The position numbers were made by a program, and so were the translations under genes. From assembly GCF_014207435.1 (NCBI RefSeq), contig NZ_JACHGH010000002.1:124001-188000 (forward strand): a stretch of 64,000 nt of DNA. The letters run 5' to 3'. The notes beneath the pieces are model-generated. The model ran no database searches, was not told where the DNA came from, and saw only the letters and a program-made list of their open reading frames with translations. Source of the DNA: Salirhabdus euzebyi (GTDB taxonomy: Bacteria > Bacillota > Bacilli > Bacillales > Alkalibacillaceae). Positions 8,938 to 17,619 of this stretch are shown piece after piece; position 1 is the first letter of the stretch, and each line of letters opens with the position of its first letter.

Positions 8938-9804
8938 ATGGCAAATGTTTATCAATCAATCGCTGAAAAAATTCCAAGTATGAGTAAAGCACAAGAGAAG
9001 CTTGGAAAATATATCCTTCAAAATCCTAATAATGTTCCTTTTTTAACGGTTGGTAAACTAGCCAAAATCGTTGGAGTAAGTGAGGCAACAGTAGTTCGAT
9101 TTGCGACATTCCTCGGATATTCAGGATTTCCCGAACTGCAAGAGGATCTGCAAGACTCGTTAAGGCAGCAGTTAACGACCTCAGAAAGGTTACAAATGAG
9201 TACACAAGTGTATGATGATGAACAGGAAAGATGGATATATGATATCTTTCAAGATGATATTTCCAACATTCGTTCCACGATGAAAAAATTAGATATAGAA
9301 GCATTTCAGAAAACAGTGAACCTCCTGTTAGACGCCAATAAAATATATATTGTTGCTAGTCGGAGTGCCATTTCTCTAGGAATGTTTTTGGAATACTACC
9401 TCCGAATTATGCTGGATAATGTGGAGTTTATAACATCGTCGGAATTAATTGCAGAAAAATTTTATCAGTTGAATAAGAAGGATGTTGTGATTGGAATTAG
9501 TTTTCCTAGATACACGAAATCGACCCTAAAAATGTTTTCATTTGCAAAGGAAAGAGGTGCCACTACTATTGCTCTAACCGATAATTTGCTTTCCCCACTT
9601 GTTCCTTATGCAGACATCCCGCTTACTGCGTCTAGTCGGATGCCCACTTTTATCGACTCCTTTGTTGCGCCATTAAGCTTAATAAATGCAATCATTACTC
9701 ATGTAGGCGCAAGTAAAAAAGTTGATATAAGTAAAAAACTAGATGAGTTAGAAAGTAAATGGGATTATTTAGATATCTTCCACAAAAAAGGAGAAGACGG
9801 TTAA
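8938..9804 (+). CDS. RpiR/MurR-family transcriptional regulator
   Basis: This is a DNA-binding regulator of 288 aa. The N-terminal HTH_6 domain (about 1-75) contains GVSEATVVRFATFLGYSGF, typical of the family recognition helix, and a SIS phosphosugar-binding domain (about 125-255) contains YIVASRSAISLG and a later threonine/serine-rich ligand loop. The start ATG at 8938 is 6 bp after the aminomutase stop, with GGGGG as ribosome site, so the two are co-transcribed. It probably controls its own unit through the inverted repeat at 7490. Ligands of the family are usually sugar phosphates; the actual ligand here is unknown. Confidence 0.93.
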   Translation: MANVYQSIAEKIPSMSKAQEKLGKYILQNPNNVPFLTVGKLAKIVGVSEATVVRFATFLGYSGFPELQEDLQDSLRQQLTTSERLQMSTQVYDDEQERWIYDIFQDDISNIRSTMKKLDIEAFQKTVNLLLDANKIYIVASRSAISLGMFLEYYLRIMLDNVEFITSSELIAEKFYQLNKKDVVIGISFPRYTKSTLKMFSFAKERGATTIALTDNLLSPLVPYADIPLTASSRMPTFIDSFVAPLSLINAIITHVGASKKVDISKKLDELESKWDYLDIFHKKGEDG

Positions 9805-9816
9805 TTTTGTAAAACC

Positions 9817-9845
9817 TTGCGAAAAATGGGTTTCATGCGTATAAT
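9817..9845 (+). promoter_or_regulatory. SigA promoter of the argS T-box unit
   Basis: TTGCGA (9817-9822) and TATAAT (9840-9845) are separated by exactly 17 bp, and lie just upstream of the T-box leader. Confidence 0.85.
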
Positions 9846-9867
9846 GAGTTAAACTTAGTATGGAAAA

Positions 9868-10107
9868 ATATCAATGAAGAAGAGAGTAATCTATTGAATA
9901 TCAAAAGCGAGTCAGGGATGGTGTGAGCCTGATGTTCATCAATAGATGAAACGCACTTCCGAGATGCTTATCTGAACGGATTAGGATGAGCCGGGGTTAA
10001 ACTCCTCGTTAACAAAAGCAAAGTAGGTTCTGTAATAGAACAATCAGAGTGGTACCGCGGGAAACTTTATGCTCTCGTCTCTTTTTTGAAGAGACGAGAG
10101 CTTTTTT
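9868..10107 (+). promoter_or_regulatory. Arginine T-box riboswitch (leader of argS)
   Basis: This tRNA-sensing leader carries all the T-box landmarks. Stem I is closed by GAAG/CTTC and by TCTATTGA/TCAATAGA, with the AG-bulge/distal loop element GGATGGTGTGAGCC. In the specifier loop (TGAAACGCA) the codon before the final A is CGC (9952-9954), arginine. The T-box sequence AGTGGTACCGCGG is at 10048-10060. The terminator is a 13-bp perfect stem (10071-10083, 10089-10101) followed by six Ts. Uncharged tRNA-Arg would favour the antiterminator and allow argS transcription. Confidence 0.97.
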
Positions 10108-10222
10108 AATTCCTACAACAAGCCTTACTTAGCAACGCTAGCTGATATGGAAAGTGGAAACAAAAAAGCGAGTCAATCATGATGTTTTACATATTGTCAA
10201 AACAATTTGGAGGAGGATTATG

Positions 10223-11917
10223 ATGAATGTAAAAAATAATTTTGCTAAAATCTTATGGGAACAGTTGAAAGACGATTTGGATGTGCAGGAAATAGAAGGA
10301 TTAATCGAAAAACCAAAACATACTGACTTTGGAGACCTTGCCTTTCCATGCTTTTCATTGGCAGCAAAACGAAAAATGGCTCCCCAAAAGATAGCAGAAC
10401 AAATCAGTAAAAACATTAATTCGTCTCTATTTGAAAAGATAGAAGTGGTAGGTCCTTATGTAAATGTGTTTCTCAATAAATCTCAAGTTTTCACCACAAT
10501 TATTTCCGAAATTTTATCGAAAAAAGAAAGCTATGGTTCTAATAATATAGGAAAAGGAGAAGTCGTTACGATTGATATGTCTTCTCCAAATATCGCAAAG
10601 CCTTTTTCCATGGGCCATTTGCGCTCAACGGTTATTGGAAATGCGATTGCCCTTATTCATGCAAAGTGTGGATTCAAACCGATAAAAATTAATCATTTAG
10701 GTGATTGGGGAACACAGTTTGGAAAATTAATTGCTGCATATAAGCATTGGGGTGTCGAAGAAAAAGTTAAACAAAAGACAATCCAAGAATTACTTGCCTT
10801 ATATGTGAAATTTCATGAGGAAGCAGAGAACAATAAACAATTAGAAGTAGAAGGGAGAGAATGGTTTAAGCAATTAGAGGACGGTCATGAGGAAGCAACT
10901 TCACTCTGGAGTTGGTTCCGAGAAGAATCGTTAAAGGAATTTAATCGTATTTATGAAATGTTAAACATACAATTTGATTCTACAGCTGGGGAGGCTTTTT
11001 ATAACGATAAGATGGAGTCTGTCGTGGAACTATTAGAAAACAAAGAGTTGCTTACAGAATCGGATTCAGCAAAAGTTGTTTTATTGGAGGATGAACAATT
11101 ACCACCGTGTTTAATCAAAAAATCAGATGGAGCAACTCTTTATGCTACTAGAGACTTGGCTGCTGCTTTATACCGACAGCAAACATACCAATTTGCTAAG
11201 TCACTATATGTGGTAGGGAATGAGCAAACACTTCATTTCAAGCAATTAAAAGCAGTATTGCAGAAATTAGAATACGATTGGGCTTCAAATCTTCATCACA
11301 TTGGTTTCGGTATGATGCTTAAGGATGGCAAGAAAATGTCAACACGAAAAGGAGAAGTTGTCTTTTTAGAAGATGTCTTACGAGAGTCTATTTCCCTTGC
11401 TCAAGACAATATTGAAAAAAAGAATCCGACACTAGAAAATAAAAGCCAAGTTGCTCATATGGTTGGAGTAGGGGCAATCGTTTTTCATGATCTTAAAAAT
11501 TATCGAATGAATGATATCGATTTTTCCTTAGAAGACATTACCCGTTTTGAAGGAGAAACAGGTCCTTACGTGCAATATACCAATGCAAGAGCTTGCTCTA
11601 TTTTGAGAAAAGCAAACAGGGAAACTATACAAACTCCAACTTTATTTACTTTACGTCATGATTCTGAGTGGGAATTAGTTATGTTACTGCTAGAATTTCC
11701 AACTGTCATTCAACATGCACTACAAAAATATGATCCATCCTTGGTAGCTAAATTTATCGTTGACCTTGCCCAAGCATTTAATAAGTATTATGGGGAAGTT
11801 AAAATTTTATCTGACGATGAACAAAAAGAGGAGCGAATTGCACTTGTCGCAGCAACTAGTACTGTTCTAACAGAGGGTCTTCGTTTATTAGGTATGAAAG
11901 CACCTATACAAATGTAA
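10223..11917 (+). CDS. argS: Arginyl-tRNA synthetase, second (non-canonical Bacillus) type
   Basis: This enzyme charges tRNA-Arg with arginine. I start it at the second ATG of the ATGATG at 10220, six bases after GGAGGAGG; an open frame runs back to 10154 inside the leader without a ribosome site. The 564-aa product has the class I HIGH-type signature as FSMGHLRST (about 129-137, Ser-Met instead of the usual first residues), the KMSKS-type signature KKMSTRKG near 371, and the C-terminal DALR anticodon-binding domain. The SPNIAKPFSMGH block matches the second ArgRS type known in some Firmicutes, not the ANPTG..LHLGHARG type of the main B. subtilis enzyme. Control by the arginine T-box supports an arginine-starvation copy. 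Confidence 0.95.
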   Translation: MNVKNNFAKILWEQLKDDLDVQEIEGLIEKPKHTDFGDLAFPCFSLAAKRKMAPQKIAEQISKNINSSLFEKIEVVGPYVNVFLNKSQVFTTIISEILSKKESYGSNNIGKGEVVTIDMSSPNIAKPFSMGHLRSTVIGNAIALIHAKCGFKPIKINHLGDWGTQFGKLIAAYKHWGVEEKVKQKTIQELLALYVKFHEEAENNKQLEVEGREWFKQLEDGHEEATSLWSWFREESLKEFNRIYEMLNIQFDSTAGEAFYNDKMESVVELLENKELLTESDSAKVVLLEDEQLPPCLIKKSDGATLYATRDLAAALYRQQTYQFAKSLYVVGNEQTLHFKQLKAVLQKLEYDWASNLHHIGFGMMLKDGKKMSTRKGEVVFLEDVLRESISLAQDNIEKKNPTLENKSQVAHMVGVGAIVFHDLKNYRMNDIDFSLEDITRFEGETGPYVQYTNARACSILRKANRETIQTPTLFTLRHDSEWELVMLLLEFPTVIQHALQKYDPSLVAKFIVDLAQAFNKYYGEVKILSDDEQKEERIALVAATSTVLTEGLRLLGMKAPIQM

Positions 11918-11935
11918 TAGAAGGCAGGAAACGAT

Positions 11936-12109
11936 ATGAAGAGAAAATTTCACTGCTGTGCAACATGCACGCATTTCCTACCAATTAAAGAGGAAAAAGG
12001 GACACGTTATACATGTAAAAGGTTAGGATATGACACGAAACCCACGTATCAATTTAATTGTTGGAATCCAAAACCGCATGTAAAGAAATTAATGGAGAAA
12101 GAGAAGTGA
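11936..12109 (+). CDS. Small cysteine-rich protein, 57 aa, putative metal binding
   Basis: This short gene follows argS by 18 bp and is probably in its transcript. The ATG at 11936 has GGCAGGAAA upstream. The 57-aa product has an HCCATC motif near the N-terminus and further cysteines in YTCKRLGY and FNCWNPKP, a spacing that could bind zinc or an iron-sulfur cluster. It is basic at the C-terminus, and there is no signal or membrane segment. I recognise no named family with certainty. Linkage with a T-box argS suggests, but does not prove, a translation or amino-acid related role. Confidence 0.75.
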   Translation: MKRKFHCCATCTHFLPIKEEKGTRYTCKRLGYDTKPTYQFNCWNPKPHVKKLMEKEK

Positions 12110-12202
12110 TAGGTTGAACGCTTTGCCGAAGCTTAACATGTAAGTGATTTTCCTTTATTCCAAGTTATCCACTATGTATAATTGGGATAAGGAGGGGTGG
12201 AG

Positions 12203-12607
12203 TTGGGTATTCCAAAACCTTTAGTACAAACGAATCAATTGTTCATTTTTGTATGTGTATTATTGTCTTATGCTTTTCATTTCACTATTTTAATTTTACC
12301 GTTAGTGATAGGGTTAATTACACTTGTTACGAAAAAAAATGTAGTAATCTTATTGGGCAGTAAACTTTTGAGAAAACCAAAAGATGAATATATACAAGAA
12401 GACAAGGAGCAGCAATTATTTAACCAGTGGATTGCAACAACATTAATTGGGTTAGCTTTAGTTGCTTATCTAATAGACTTCTTCCTTTTGGGACACGTAT
12501 TCTCCGCTATGGTTTTATTTGCATCGGGTATAGCTCTATTGGGTTTTTGCATTGGTTGTTTTGTTCGCTATAGATGGATACTGTGGAAATATAATCGTCA
12601 AAACTAA
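12203..12607 (+). CDS. DUF4395 family membrane protein
   Basis: This is a small integral membrane protein of about 134 aa with four hydrophobic segments (about 12-35, 36-45, 78-100 and 102-122) and the N-terminal signature IPKPLVQTNQ that is typical of DUF4395. The start is TTG 12203, spaced from GGAGGGG; a GTG at 12197 overlaps the ribosome site and is less likely. DUF4395 proteins often occur near thioredoxin-like genes, which is not the case here. Function is unknown. A weak terminator follows. Confidence 0.8.
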   Translation: MGIPKPLVQTNQLFIFVCVLLSYAFHFTILILPLVIGLITLVTKKNVVILLGSKLLRKPKDEYIQEDKEQQLFNQWIATTLIGLALVAYLIDFFLLGHVFSAMVLFASGIALLGFCIGCFVRYRWILWKYNRQN

Positions 12608-12619
12608 AAGTATTTCTTA

Positions 12620-12648
12620 GCCTTTTTTCAAATTGAGAAAAGGTTTTT
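12620..12648 (+). terminator. Rho-independent terminator
   Basis: Nine-pair stem CCTTTTTTC/GAGAAAAGG with a 5-nt loop, followed by TTTTTC. Confidence 0.7.
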
Positions 12649-12698
12649 CTTAATTATGGTAAAATAAGAAGATAATAGTTTAGGTAGGAGAGAGAAGT

Positions 12699-13181
12699 AT
12701 GAACTGGTCGATTAGGGAACTGGTAATAGAAGATGTTCCTGCATTGTTAGAGTGGTACAATAATGAAGAGTTACATAATACAGCAAATGCTAAAGAGTTC
12801 AAGTCCTATACCCTTAAACAACTTAACGAATATTGGAAGGGAAAATTAGCCCGTCCTAATGCTAAATATTTTACCATTATTGTTGATGAACAAGTTGTTG
12901 GCAGAGTGGGATTAAAACAGCAGAAAAATAAAGATATTTTTGAATATTCCATTTTAATAGGCGTCCAGAAGTTGTATTCAAAAGGGTTAGGCACAGAAGT
13001 TACAAAATATTTTGTCGAAAAAGTATTCTTAGATCCTAATATTTCGTCTGTATACCTAGAAGTACGGGCAGATAATAGAAGAGCTATAAGATGCTATGAA
13101 AAAGTGGGATTTCAAATCAGTAAAACTTTTGAGGAGAACAAAGTTACTATGTATGGAATGGATATCAAAAGAATCGGATGA
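12699..13181 (+). CDS. GNAT N-acetyltransferase
   Basis: This is a 160-aa acetyl-CoA-dependent transferase of the GNAT fold, RimJ/RimL-like branch. The N-terminus (SIRELVIEDVPALLEWYN) is typical, the acetyl-CoA loop appears as QKLYSKGLGTEV near 95, and the closing motif LEVRADNRRAIRCYEKVGF sits at about 122-140. The ribosome site GGAGAGAG precedes the ATG. The substrate cannot be told; small-molecule or protein N-termini are possible. Monocistronic. Confidence 0.9.
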   Translation: MNWSIRELVIEDVPALLEWYNNEELHNTANAKEFKSYTLKQLNEYWKGKLARPNAKYFTIIVDEQVVGRVGLKQQKNKDIFEYSILIGVQKLYSKGLGTEVTKYFVEKVFLDPNISSVYLEVRADNRRAIRCYEKVGFQISKTFEENKVTMYGMDIKRIG

Positions 13182-13280
13182 ATCTCCGTTCTAAAAAACG
13201 GGCATATTTAGTTCATATTTTTTTCCGACAGGTTAAAACTATACATAACTAAAAAACAATGCCATTATAGGAGAATTAAA

Positions 13281-14249
13281 ATGACGTTATTTCAACTTGG
13301 GTATGTTGCTATGAGTGTTCACTTGAAAAACAGTTCCCCCTCACAGACAATGACTTTCAAACGGTTCAGTCAATTTGAAAATAGGGAAGCAGCCATTAGA
13401 AAGTTAGAATTAATTGCTAAGTCCAACTTAGAAAATTGCTTGCGTTTACTAAAGCATAATAAAGCATACGACATTACCTTTTTTAGGCTTAGTTCTAGAC
13501 TAGTACCGCTTGCTACCCATGAGGAACTGTCTAATTGGGACTATATTACTCCAATTAAGGATGAACTAAAGGCAATAGGTGAGTTCGCTACAAAACATGA
13601 TATGCGTGTCGGTTTTCATCCAGATCACTTTGTTATTTTAAATTCACCTAAAAAAGAATTACTTCAATCAGCAATAAAAAATTTAAAATATCATTATAAT
13701 CTCTTAACTGCTATGGGAATCGATCCCACTCACCGATGTGTATTACACTTAGGTGGAAAATATGAAAACAAAATGAAATCACTTGAACGATTTATTGAAA
13801 ATTGGGCGTATATTCCACCCCATCTTCAAAATATGATTATGCTAGAAAATGACGATAAAATTTATACCACTGATGATTTACTTTATGTTTGTGAAAAATT
13901 AAATATCCCTTTTGTCTTTGATTTGCATCACCACAAAGCAAATCATGAAGATTTTAATTGGGAAAAGGATTGGAATCGCATTGTTGATACATGGTCTCAT
14001 TCGCCATTACCAGTAAAAATGCATATTTCAAGTCCAAAAAGCGAAAAGCAATTTCGTCATCATGCAGACTATATAAATGCAGATATGTTTAGAGGATTTG
14101 TAGAGGCAGCTAATGGAAGTACCGAAAAGATTGATTGCATGATTGAAGCAAAGAAAAAGGATGAAGCACTTATTCAGCTAATGAATGCATTGGAAAGACA
14201 TCCTCAAATTGAAAAAAATAATGCTGCCTCCTTTTATTTTAAAACGTAA
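13281..14249 (+). CDS. uvsE: UV damage endonuclease UvsE
   Basis: This DNA repair enzyme nicks 5' to UV photoproducts (UVDE pathway), and in Bacillus it serves dormant or germinating spores. The 322-aa length fits the 320-aa B. subtilis protein. The N-terminus LGYVAMSVHLKNSSPSQTMTF is the family hallmark, and the TIM-barrel metal ligands appear in RVGFHPDHF (near 111), HLGGKYENK (near 155), MLENDD, FDLHHHKANH and KMHISSPK. GGAGAATTAAA precedes the ATG. No partner gene is needed. Confidence 0.95.
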   Translation: MTLFQLGYVAMSVHLKNSSPSQTMTFKRFSQFENREAAIRKLELIAKSNLENCLRLLKHNKAYDITFFRLSSRLVPLATHEELSNWDYITPIKDELKAIGEFATKHDMRVGFHPDHFVILNSPKKELLQSAIKNLKYHYNLLTAMGIDPTHRCVLHLGGKYENKMKSLERFIENWAYIPPHLQNMIMLENDDKIYTTDDLLYVCEKLNIPFVFDLHHHKANHEDFNWEKDWNRIVDTWSHSPLPVKMHISSPKSEKQFRHHADYINADMFRGFVEAANGSTEKIDCMIEAKKKDEALIQLMNALERHPQIEKNNAASFYFKT

Positions 14250-14332
14250 AAAGATCTCATAGTTCCTCTAGAAAAATGGAATGATAAAAAGGAGCATATT
14301 GCTCATGAGTCAATCTGAAGGGGGACTGGAAA

Positions 14333-14518
14333 ATGGGTAGAGCAAATCATAATCGTCATGCACGAGATAAAAATAAAGCAGATTTACCACAAACACCGAG
14401 AAGAGAAATTGTTTCGGATGGAAGAGATATAGAATTTTCACTGGAGCTTGCAGATAATGAGGATTTAGAGGCTTTAGAAAGATCAAGAGCAGCTGACCGT
14501 CGGGCTAAAGATAAATAA
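14333..14518 (+). CDS. yfhD: YfhD family small protein
   Basis: This is a 61-aa hydrophilic protein. It starts MGRANHNRHARDKNKADLPQ and contains the conserved GRDIEFSLELAD and EALERSRAADRRAK blocks, which match YfhD-type proteins found in spore-forming Bacillaceae; their role is unknown. A GGGGGACTGG ribosome site lies before the ATG at 14333 and a terminator follows directly. Confidence 0.85.
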   Translation: MGRANHNRHARDKNKADLPQTPRREIVSDGRDIEFSLELADNEDLEALERSRAADRRAKDK

Positions 14519-14527
14519 CTAAAAGGA

Positions 14528-14557
14528 AGATGCCTCCTACGCGGGGCATCTCTTTTT
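14528..14557 (+). terminator. Rho-independent terminator
   Basis: Stem AGATGCC/GGCATCT with a 10-nt loop followed by CTTTTTT after the yfhD stop. Confidence 0.85.
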
Positions 14558-14607
14558 TGAAATAAGATCTTTTCGCAGTATCCTTAAACTCCGAAGTAAT
14601 TTAAAGC

Positions 14608-14739
14608 TTTTCCGCGAGGAGGCTGAGGCCGTGTTCGTGGAAAGCGAAGTATTCTGCCGAAGCGGCTGAAAGCACCCAGCTGCTTTCAAAGTTACGTCGC
14701 ATTTTCTATCTAATGTATTAAAATACATCTACAGAAAAC
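14608..14739 (+). repeat. Dispersed intergenic repeat, copy A (right half only)
   Basis: This GC-richer block, TTCCGCGAGGAGGCTGAGGC to GTATTCTGCCGAAGCG, followed by AGTTACGTCGCATTTTCTATC and ending GAAAACAG, matches the right half of copy B at 23.6 kb. The left half is absent. Open frames crossing it are not genes. It fills the gap between yfhD and the HAD gene. Confidence 0.85.
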
Positions 14740-14773
14740 AGTCTTGATTTATAATAATGAAGAGGTGAGCAAT

Positions 14774-15442
14774 ATGATAAAGGCGGTTTTTTTTGATTTA
14801 GACGGAACTTTGTTAGATCGGGATTCTTCTTTAAGCCATTTTATAAGTAGTCAGTATGAGCGTTTTTATGAGCATTTTTCCCATATTGATAAAGAAACAT
14901 TTATGACAAAATTTATTGATTTAGATTGTAATGGTTACTTATGGAAGGATGTAGTCTATCAGGAACTTATTAAGCAATTTAATGTAGAAAACCTAACAAT
15001 AGAACAGTTATTGGCTGATTACATACACATGTTTCCTGAACATTGCATCCCTTTTCCGAATGTCAAAAGACTCCTTGCAGGACTAAAGAAAAAAGGGATA
15101 AAAATTGGAATAATTACTAACGGAAAAGAACTTTTTCAACAGAAAAATATAGATTCCCTACAAATAAATACTTTTTTTGATAGTGTGTTAATTTCGGAAA
15201 AAGAAGGACTAAGGAAGCCAGACCCACGGATTTTTCAAAAAGGATTGACTGATTTAAACGTAAAAGCAGAAGAAGCCCTTTTCATAGGAGATCATATTGA
15301 GAATGATGTGTATGGTGCACAACAGGTTGGAATGCTAGGAATTTGGAAGAGAAATAATAAGGAGCAACGGAGTATTGTTTCACATTATATAGATGATTTA
15401 ATGGAAGTACTAACCTACTGTGACGAAAGTCTCTATGTATAA
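14774..15442 (+). CDS. HAD-superfamily phosphatase
   Basis: This is a 222-aa HAD hydrolase that probably dephosphorylates a small metabolite. The ATG at 14774 has AGAGGTGAG upstream; an in-frame TTG at 14744 lacks a site. Motif I is FFDLDGTL (catalytic Asp8 and Asp10), motif II ITNG is near 117, motif III/IV LRKPDPRIF and GDHIENDVYGAQQVGM are at about 146 and 172-187, and a helical C1 cap lies between. The last part resembles the pyrophosphatase/phosphoglycolate phosphatase branch. Substrate is unknown. Confidence 0.9.
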   Translation: MIKAVFFDLDGTLLDRDSSLSHFISSQYERFYEHFSHIDKETFMTKFIDLDCNGYLWKDVVYQELIKQFNVENLTIEQLLADYIHMFPEHCIPFPNVKRLLAGLKKKGIKIGIITNGKELFQQKNIDSLQINTFFDSVLISEKEGLRKPDPRIFQKGLTDLNVKAEEALFIGDHIENDVYGAQQVGMLGIWKRNNKEQRSIVSHYIDDLMEVLTYCDESLYV

Positions 15443-15496
15443 AGAAAATAAATACTCACCAAACTATAGAAAACGTACACGAGGGATGGATGAGTT

Positions 15497-15763
15497 GTGG
15501 TTGAATACGTTGGACAAGTTGTACAGGGGGAACTAAATACAGTAGAGGATGAATTTATCCTAACGAACATCAAACATTTAATAACTCAATCTGTTATTCA
15601 ACATAAACAGCTTGATCTTTTACAGCAATACTTACAGTCAAAGGCAGAACAGAAAGAGTCTTGTATCTTAACTGTGAATGATCAAATACCTGTCAAATTA
15701 AATGAAGGCGAAGTTCTCCTCCTTATCAAAGAATTGGCAGAAATACAACAAAAGCTCTCTTAA
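15497..15763 (+). CDS. Hypothetical protein, 88 aa
   Basis: The gene starts at GTG 15497, a few bases after a GAGGGATGGA ribosome site, and codes for a soluble 88-aa protein rich in Gln, Glu and Leu, with predicted helices (KHLITQSVIQHKQLDLLQQY) and a final helix (LLLIKELAEIQQKL). It contains one cysteine and no signal. I do not recognise a family. It follows the HAD gene by 54 bp and ends at a strong terminator, so the two may be co-transcribed. Confidence 0.7.
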   Translation: MVEYVGQVVQGELNTVEDEFILTNIKHLITQSVIQHKQLDLLQQYLQSKAEQKESCILTVNDQIPVKLNEGEVLLLIKELAEIQQKLS

Positions 15764-15771
15764 AAACGCAA

Positions 15772-15803
15772 AAGCTAAGGCGACAAAAAAGTTGCCTTAG
15801 CTT
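15772..15803. terminator. Bidirectional terminator
   Basis: A 13-bp stem AAGCTAAGGCGAC/GTTGCCTTAGCTT with one G-T pair and a 6-nt loop serves the convergent 88-aa gene and the vWA gene. Confidence 0.85.
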
Positions 15804-15805
15804 CT

Positions 15806-17614
15806 TTAATTGGAGCTAACTAATAAAGTTTTTAACAAGAAAGAAAACTGTGAGACAAAAGAATCCATGTTTTCAACCATCATATACTTATTGTTATACA
15901 TTGCTTCCATCATCTTTTCTTGTTCTTGCGATTGGCTACCAATTTGTACACCAATCGTATGAATCCCTTTATTCTTCGTTTCTTGAATGGCTTCCTTCGT
16001 ATCCATTACGCCATTTTGATAATAGTCAAAAGCAGCAGGTTTTCCATCTGTTAAAACAATTAAAAATTTATGCTGTTCCCCTTGCTTGGAAAGCGCCTCA
16101 GATATATAACGAATGGCAAAACCATCACGATTATCTTCCTCGGGTTGTAGCTGCATAATTTTTTCTCCAGACTGCTTTTTCAAACTATCTACAAAAGAAA
16201 TAACTGGTAAAAAGTAATTCGGTTGGTACTTTTCATCACTTTCGATTCCATCTTCCCAAAAGCCAGTAACAGCATGTCGAATGTTCATCTCTTTAAGTGT
16301 TTCGTGAAATAATACAACAGCTTCTTTCGTTTTATCCATTTTATCCATCATAGAGGAGGAGCAGTCCATTAATAAGGAGAACACACAGTCAAACTGTTGG
16401 TCTTCCTCCTTTTTAATAAACATTTTTGGATTATCACTTGTGAAAAATCGGACTAGTTTCCGATCAAGTTTACCATAATGTAACCGGCGAAAATTTTGCT
16501 CCCTTTTTCTTTCTAATAAATCAGTTAACAATTTTTTTAGCTTTTTTTGCTCAAAGGAAATTTGGTTTTTTACAAATTCATACTCAGCTTGTTCTTGTTC
16601 AGATGGAGTTGTTGGTTCCTGTATTTTTGCAACAGCAAATCGGTTTGCCTTTCCTTTTGAGAAATCATCGTCAGAATCAACTTGTTCTGCTGACGCCTCG
16701 GAATGGTCATTTTGGTCACTTTGCTGTGCCTGGCCTTGAACCATAGCCATTACTTGGTCTGTTGATTCACTTTCACGTCCTGTATTATCAAATTTCATAT
16801 CCTGATGCTGACCATCAACATCAAACTGCAAAAAAGTTTCTTTTGTCTCTTTCTTACGTTCTCTATTCCATGTGGGGAATACCTCGTCTAGAAATTCATC
16901 TTCATCTAAATCTGATTCTTTCACTTCTTTAATTTTCGGTAATGTGAAATAGGGATTAATCATATCCATTGAAAGTTCGTGTTCTACTAATAAAAATATT
17001 TCCCATGCAAGAGAAACAACATCATTCGTTTCCTTGCATTCAAAAACGGTGAATAATTTTTCTTTCACTTTAGTTAATACACTGGGAGAAAGGGAGAGAG
17101 TACCGTCCTCGTAATAATCCATTCCTTGTAACAAAACGAGTGCTAGAAAGCAAAATAATGTATCCCCATGAAATGCTCTAGAGCGATTAACTTTTAATTG
17201 GTCCTTAAAGAAATCCATATACATTTTTCTTCTGTAATCAAAAGCCTTTTTCGTCCCTGGACGATATTGTAGTATGGCTGCCTCTAGCCGAATATCCTCT
17301 AAAAACGCAACTATTTGTTTTGTGAAAGAAGGTAAGGTACTGGATTGATTCAGTTCTAAAAAGGTTTGTAAAGCCTGCCGATCACTCAAGTGATAATTCC
17401 CGAGTGCTCTTAGGTAAATATCACTTTTTTCACCAAGATGACCTATTGACTGTCGGTTTTCCCAAAAACTTGTAATTGTTACTTTTGGTTCATAGATATC
17501 TAAAAAGGATACTTGATTATACTGAATATCCATTGCCTTATTAGTAAAGGAGTATGCTAAGTCACGCAATTGCATGAACATAAAGTAATTCATTTCTTTT
17601 TCAATAAAACTCAT
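15806..17614 (-). CDS. yojO: von Willebrand factor A protein, NorD/CobT-like (YojO type)
   Basis: This 602-aa protein pairs with the MoxR ATPase upstream of it and probably acts as its substrate-binding vWA partner in activating or remodelling an unknown enzyme. I start it at ATG 17614 (AAGGA 9 nt upstream); a TTG at 17623 overlaps the stop of the first gene. The C-terminal vWA domain has an intact MIDAS motif DCSSS (Asp about 417), then a later TDGKP motif. The middle is acidic and Gln-rich. Family members near nor genes activate nitric oxide reductase, but no nor gene is here. The pairing matches B. subtilis yojN-yojO. Confidence 0.88.
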   Translation of the reverse strand: MSFIEKEMNYFMFMQLRDLAYSFTNKAMDIQYNQVSFLDIYEPKVTITSFWENRQSIGHLGEKSDIYLRALGNYHLSDRQALQTFLELNQSSTLPSFTKQIVAFLEDIRLEAAILQYRPGTKKAFDYRRKMYMDFFKDQLKVNRSRAFHGDTLFCFLALVLLQGMDYYEDGTLSLSPSVLTKVKEKLFTVFECKETNDVVSLAWEIFLLVEHELSMDMINPYFTLPKIKEVKESDLDEDEFLDEVFPTWNRERKKETKETFLQFDVDGQHQDMKFDNTGRESESTDQVMAMVQGQAQQSDQNDHSEASAEQVDSDDDFSKGKANRFAVAKIQEPTTPSEQEQAEYEFVKNQISFEQKKLKKLLTDLLERKREQNFRRLHYGKLDRKLVRFFTSDNPKMFIKKEEDQQFDCVFSLLMDCSSSMMDKMDKTKEAVVLFHETLKEMNIRHAVTGFWEDGIESDEKYQPNYFLPVISFVDSLKKQSGEKIMQLQPEEDNRDGFAIRYISEALSKQGEQHKFLIVLTDGKPAAFDYYQNGVMDTKEAIQETKNKGIHTIGVQIGSQSQEQEKMMEAMYNNKYMMVENMDSFVSQFSFLLKTLLVSSN

Positions 17615-17619
17615 GCTTA

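Noticed and set aside
14537-14728. 63-aa open frame on the minus strand
   Set aside because: It is the reverse of repeat copy A and lacks a ribosome site.
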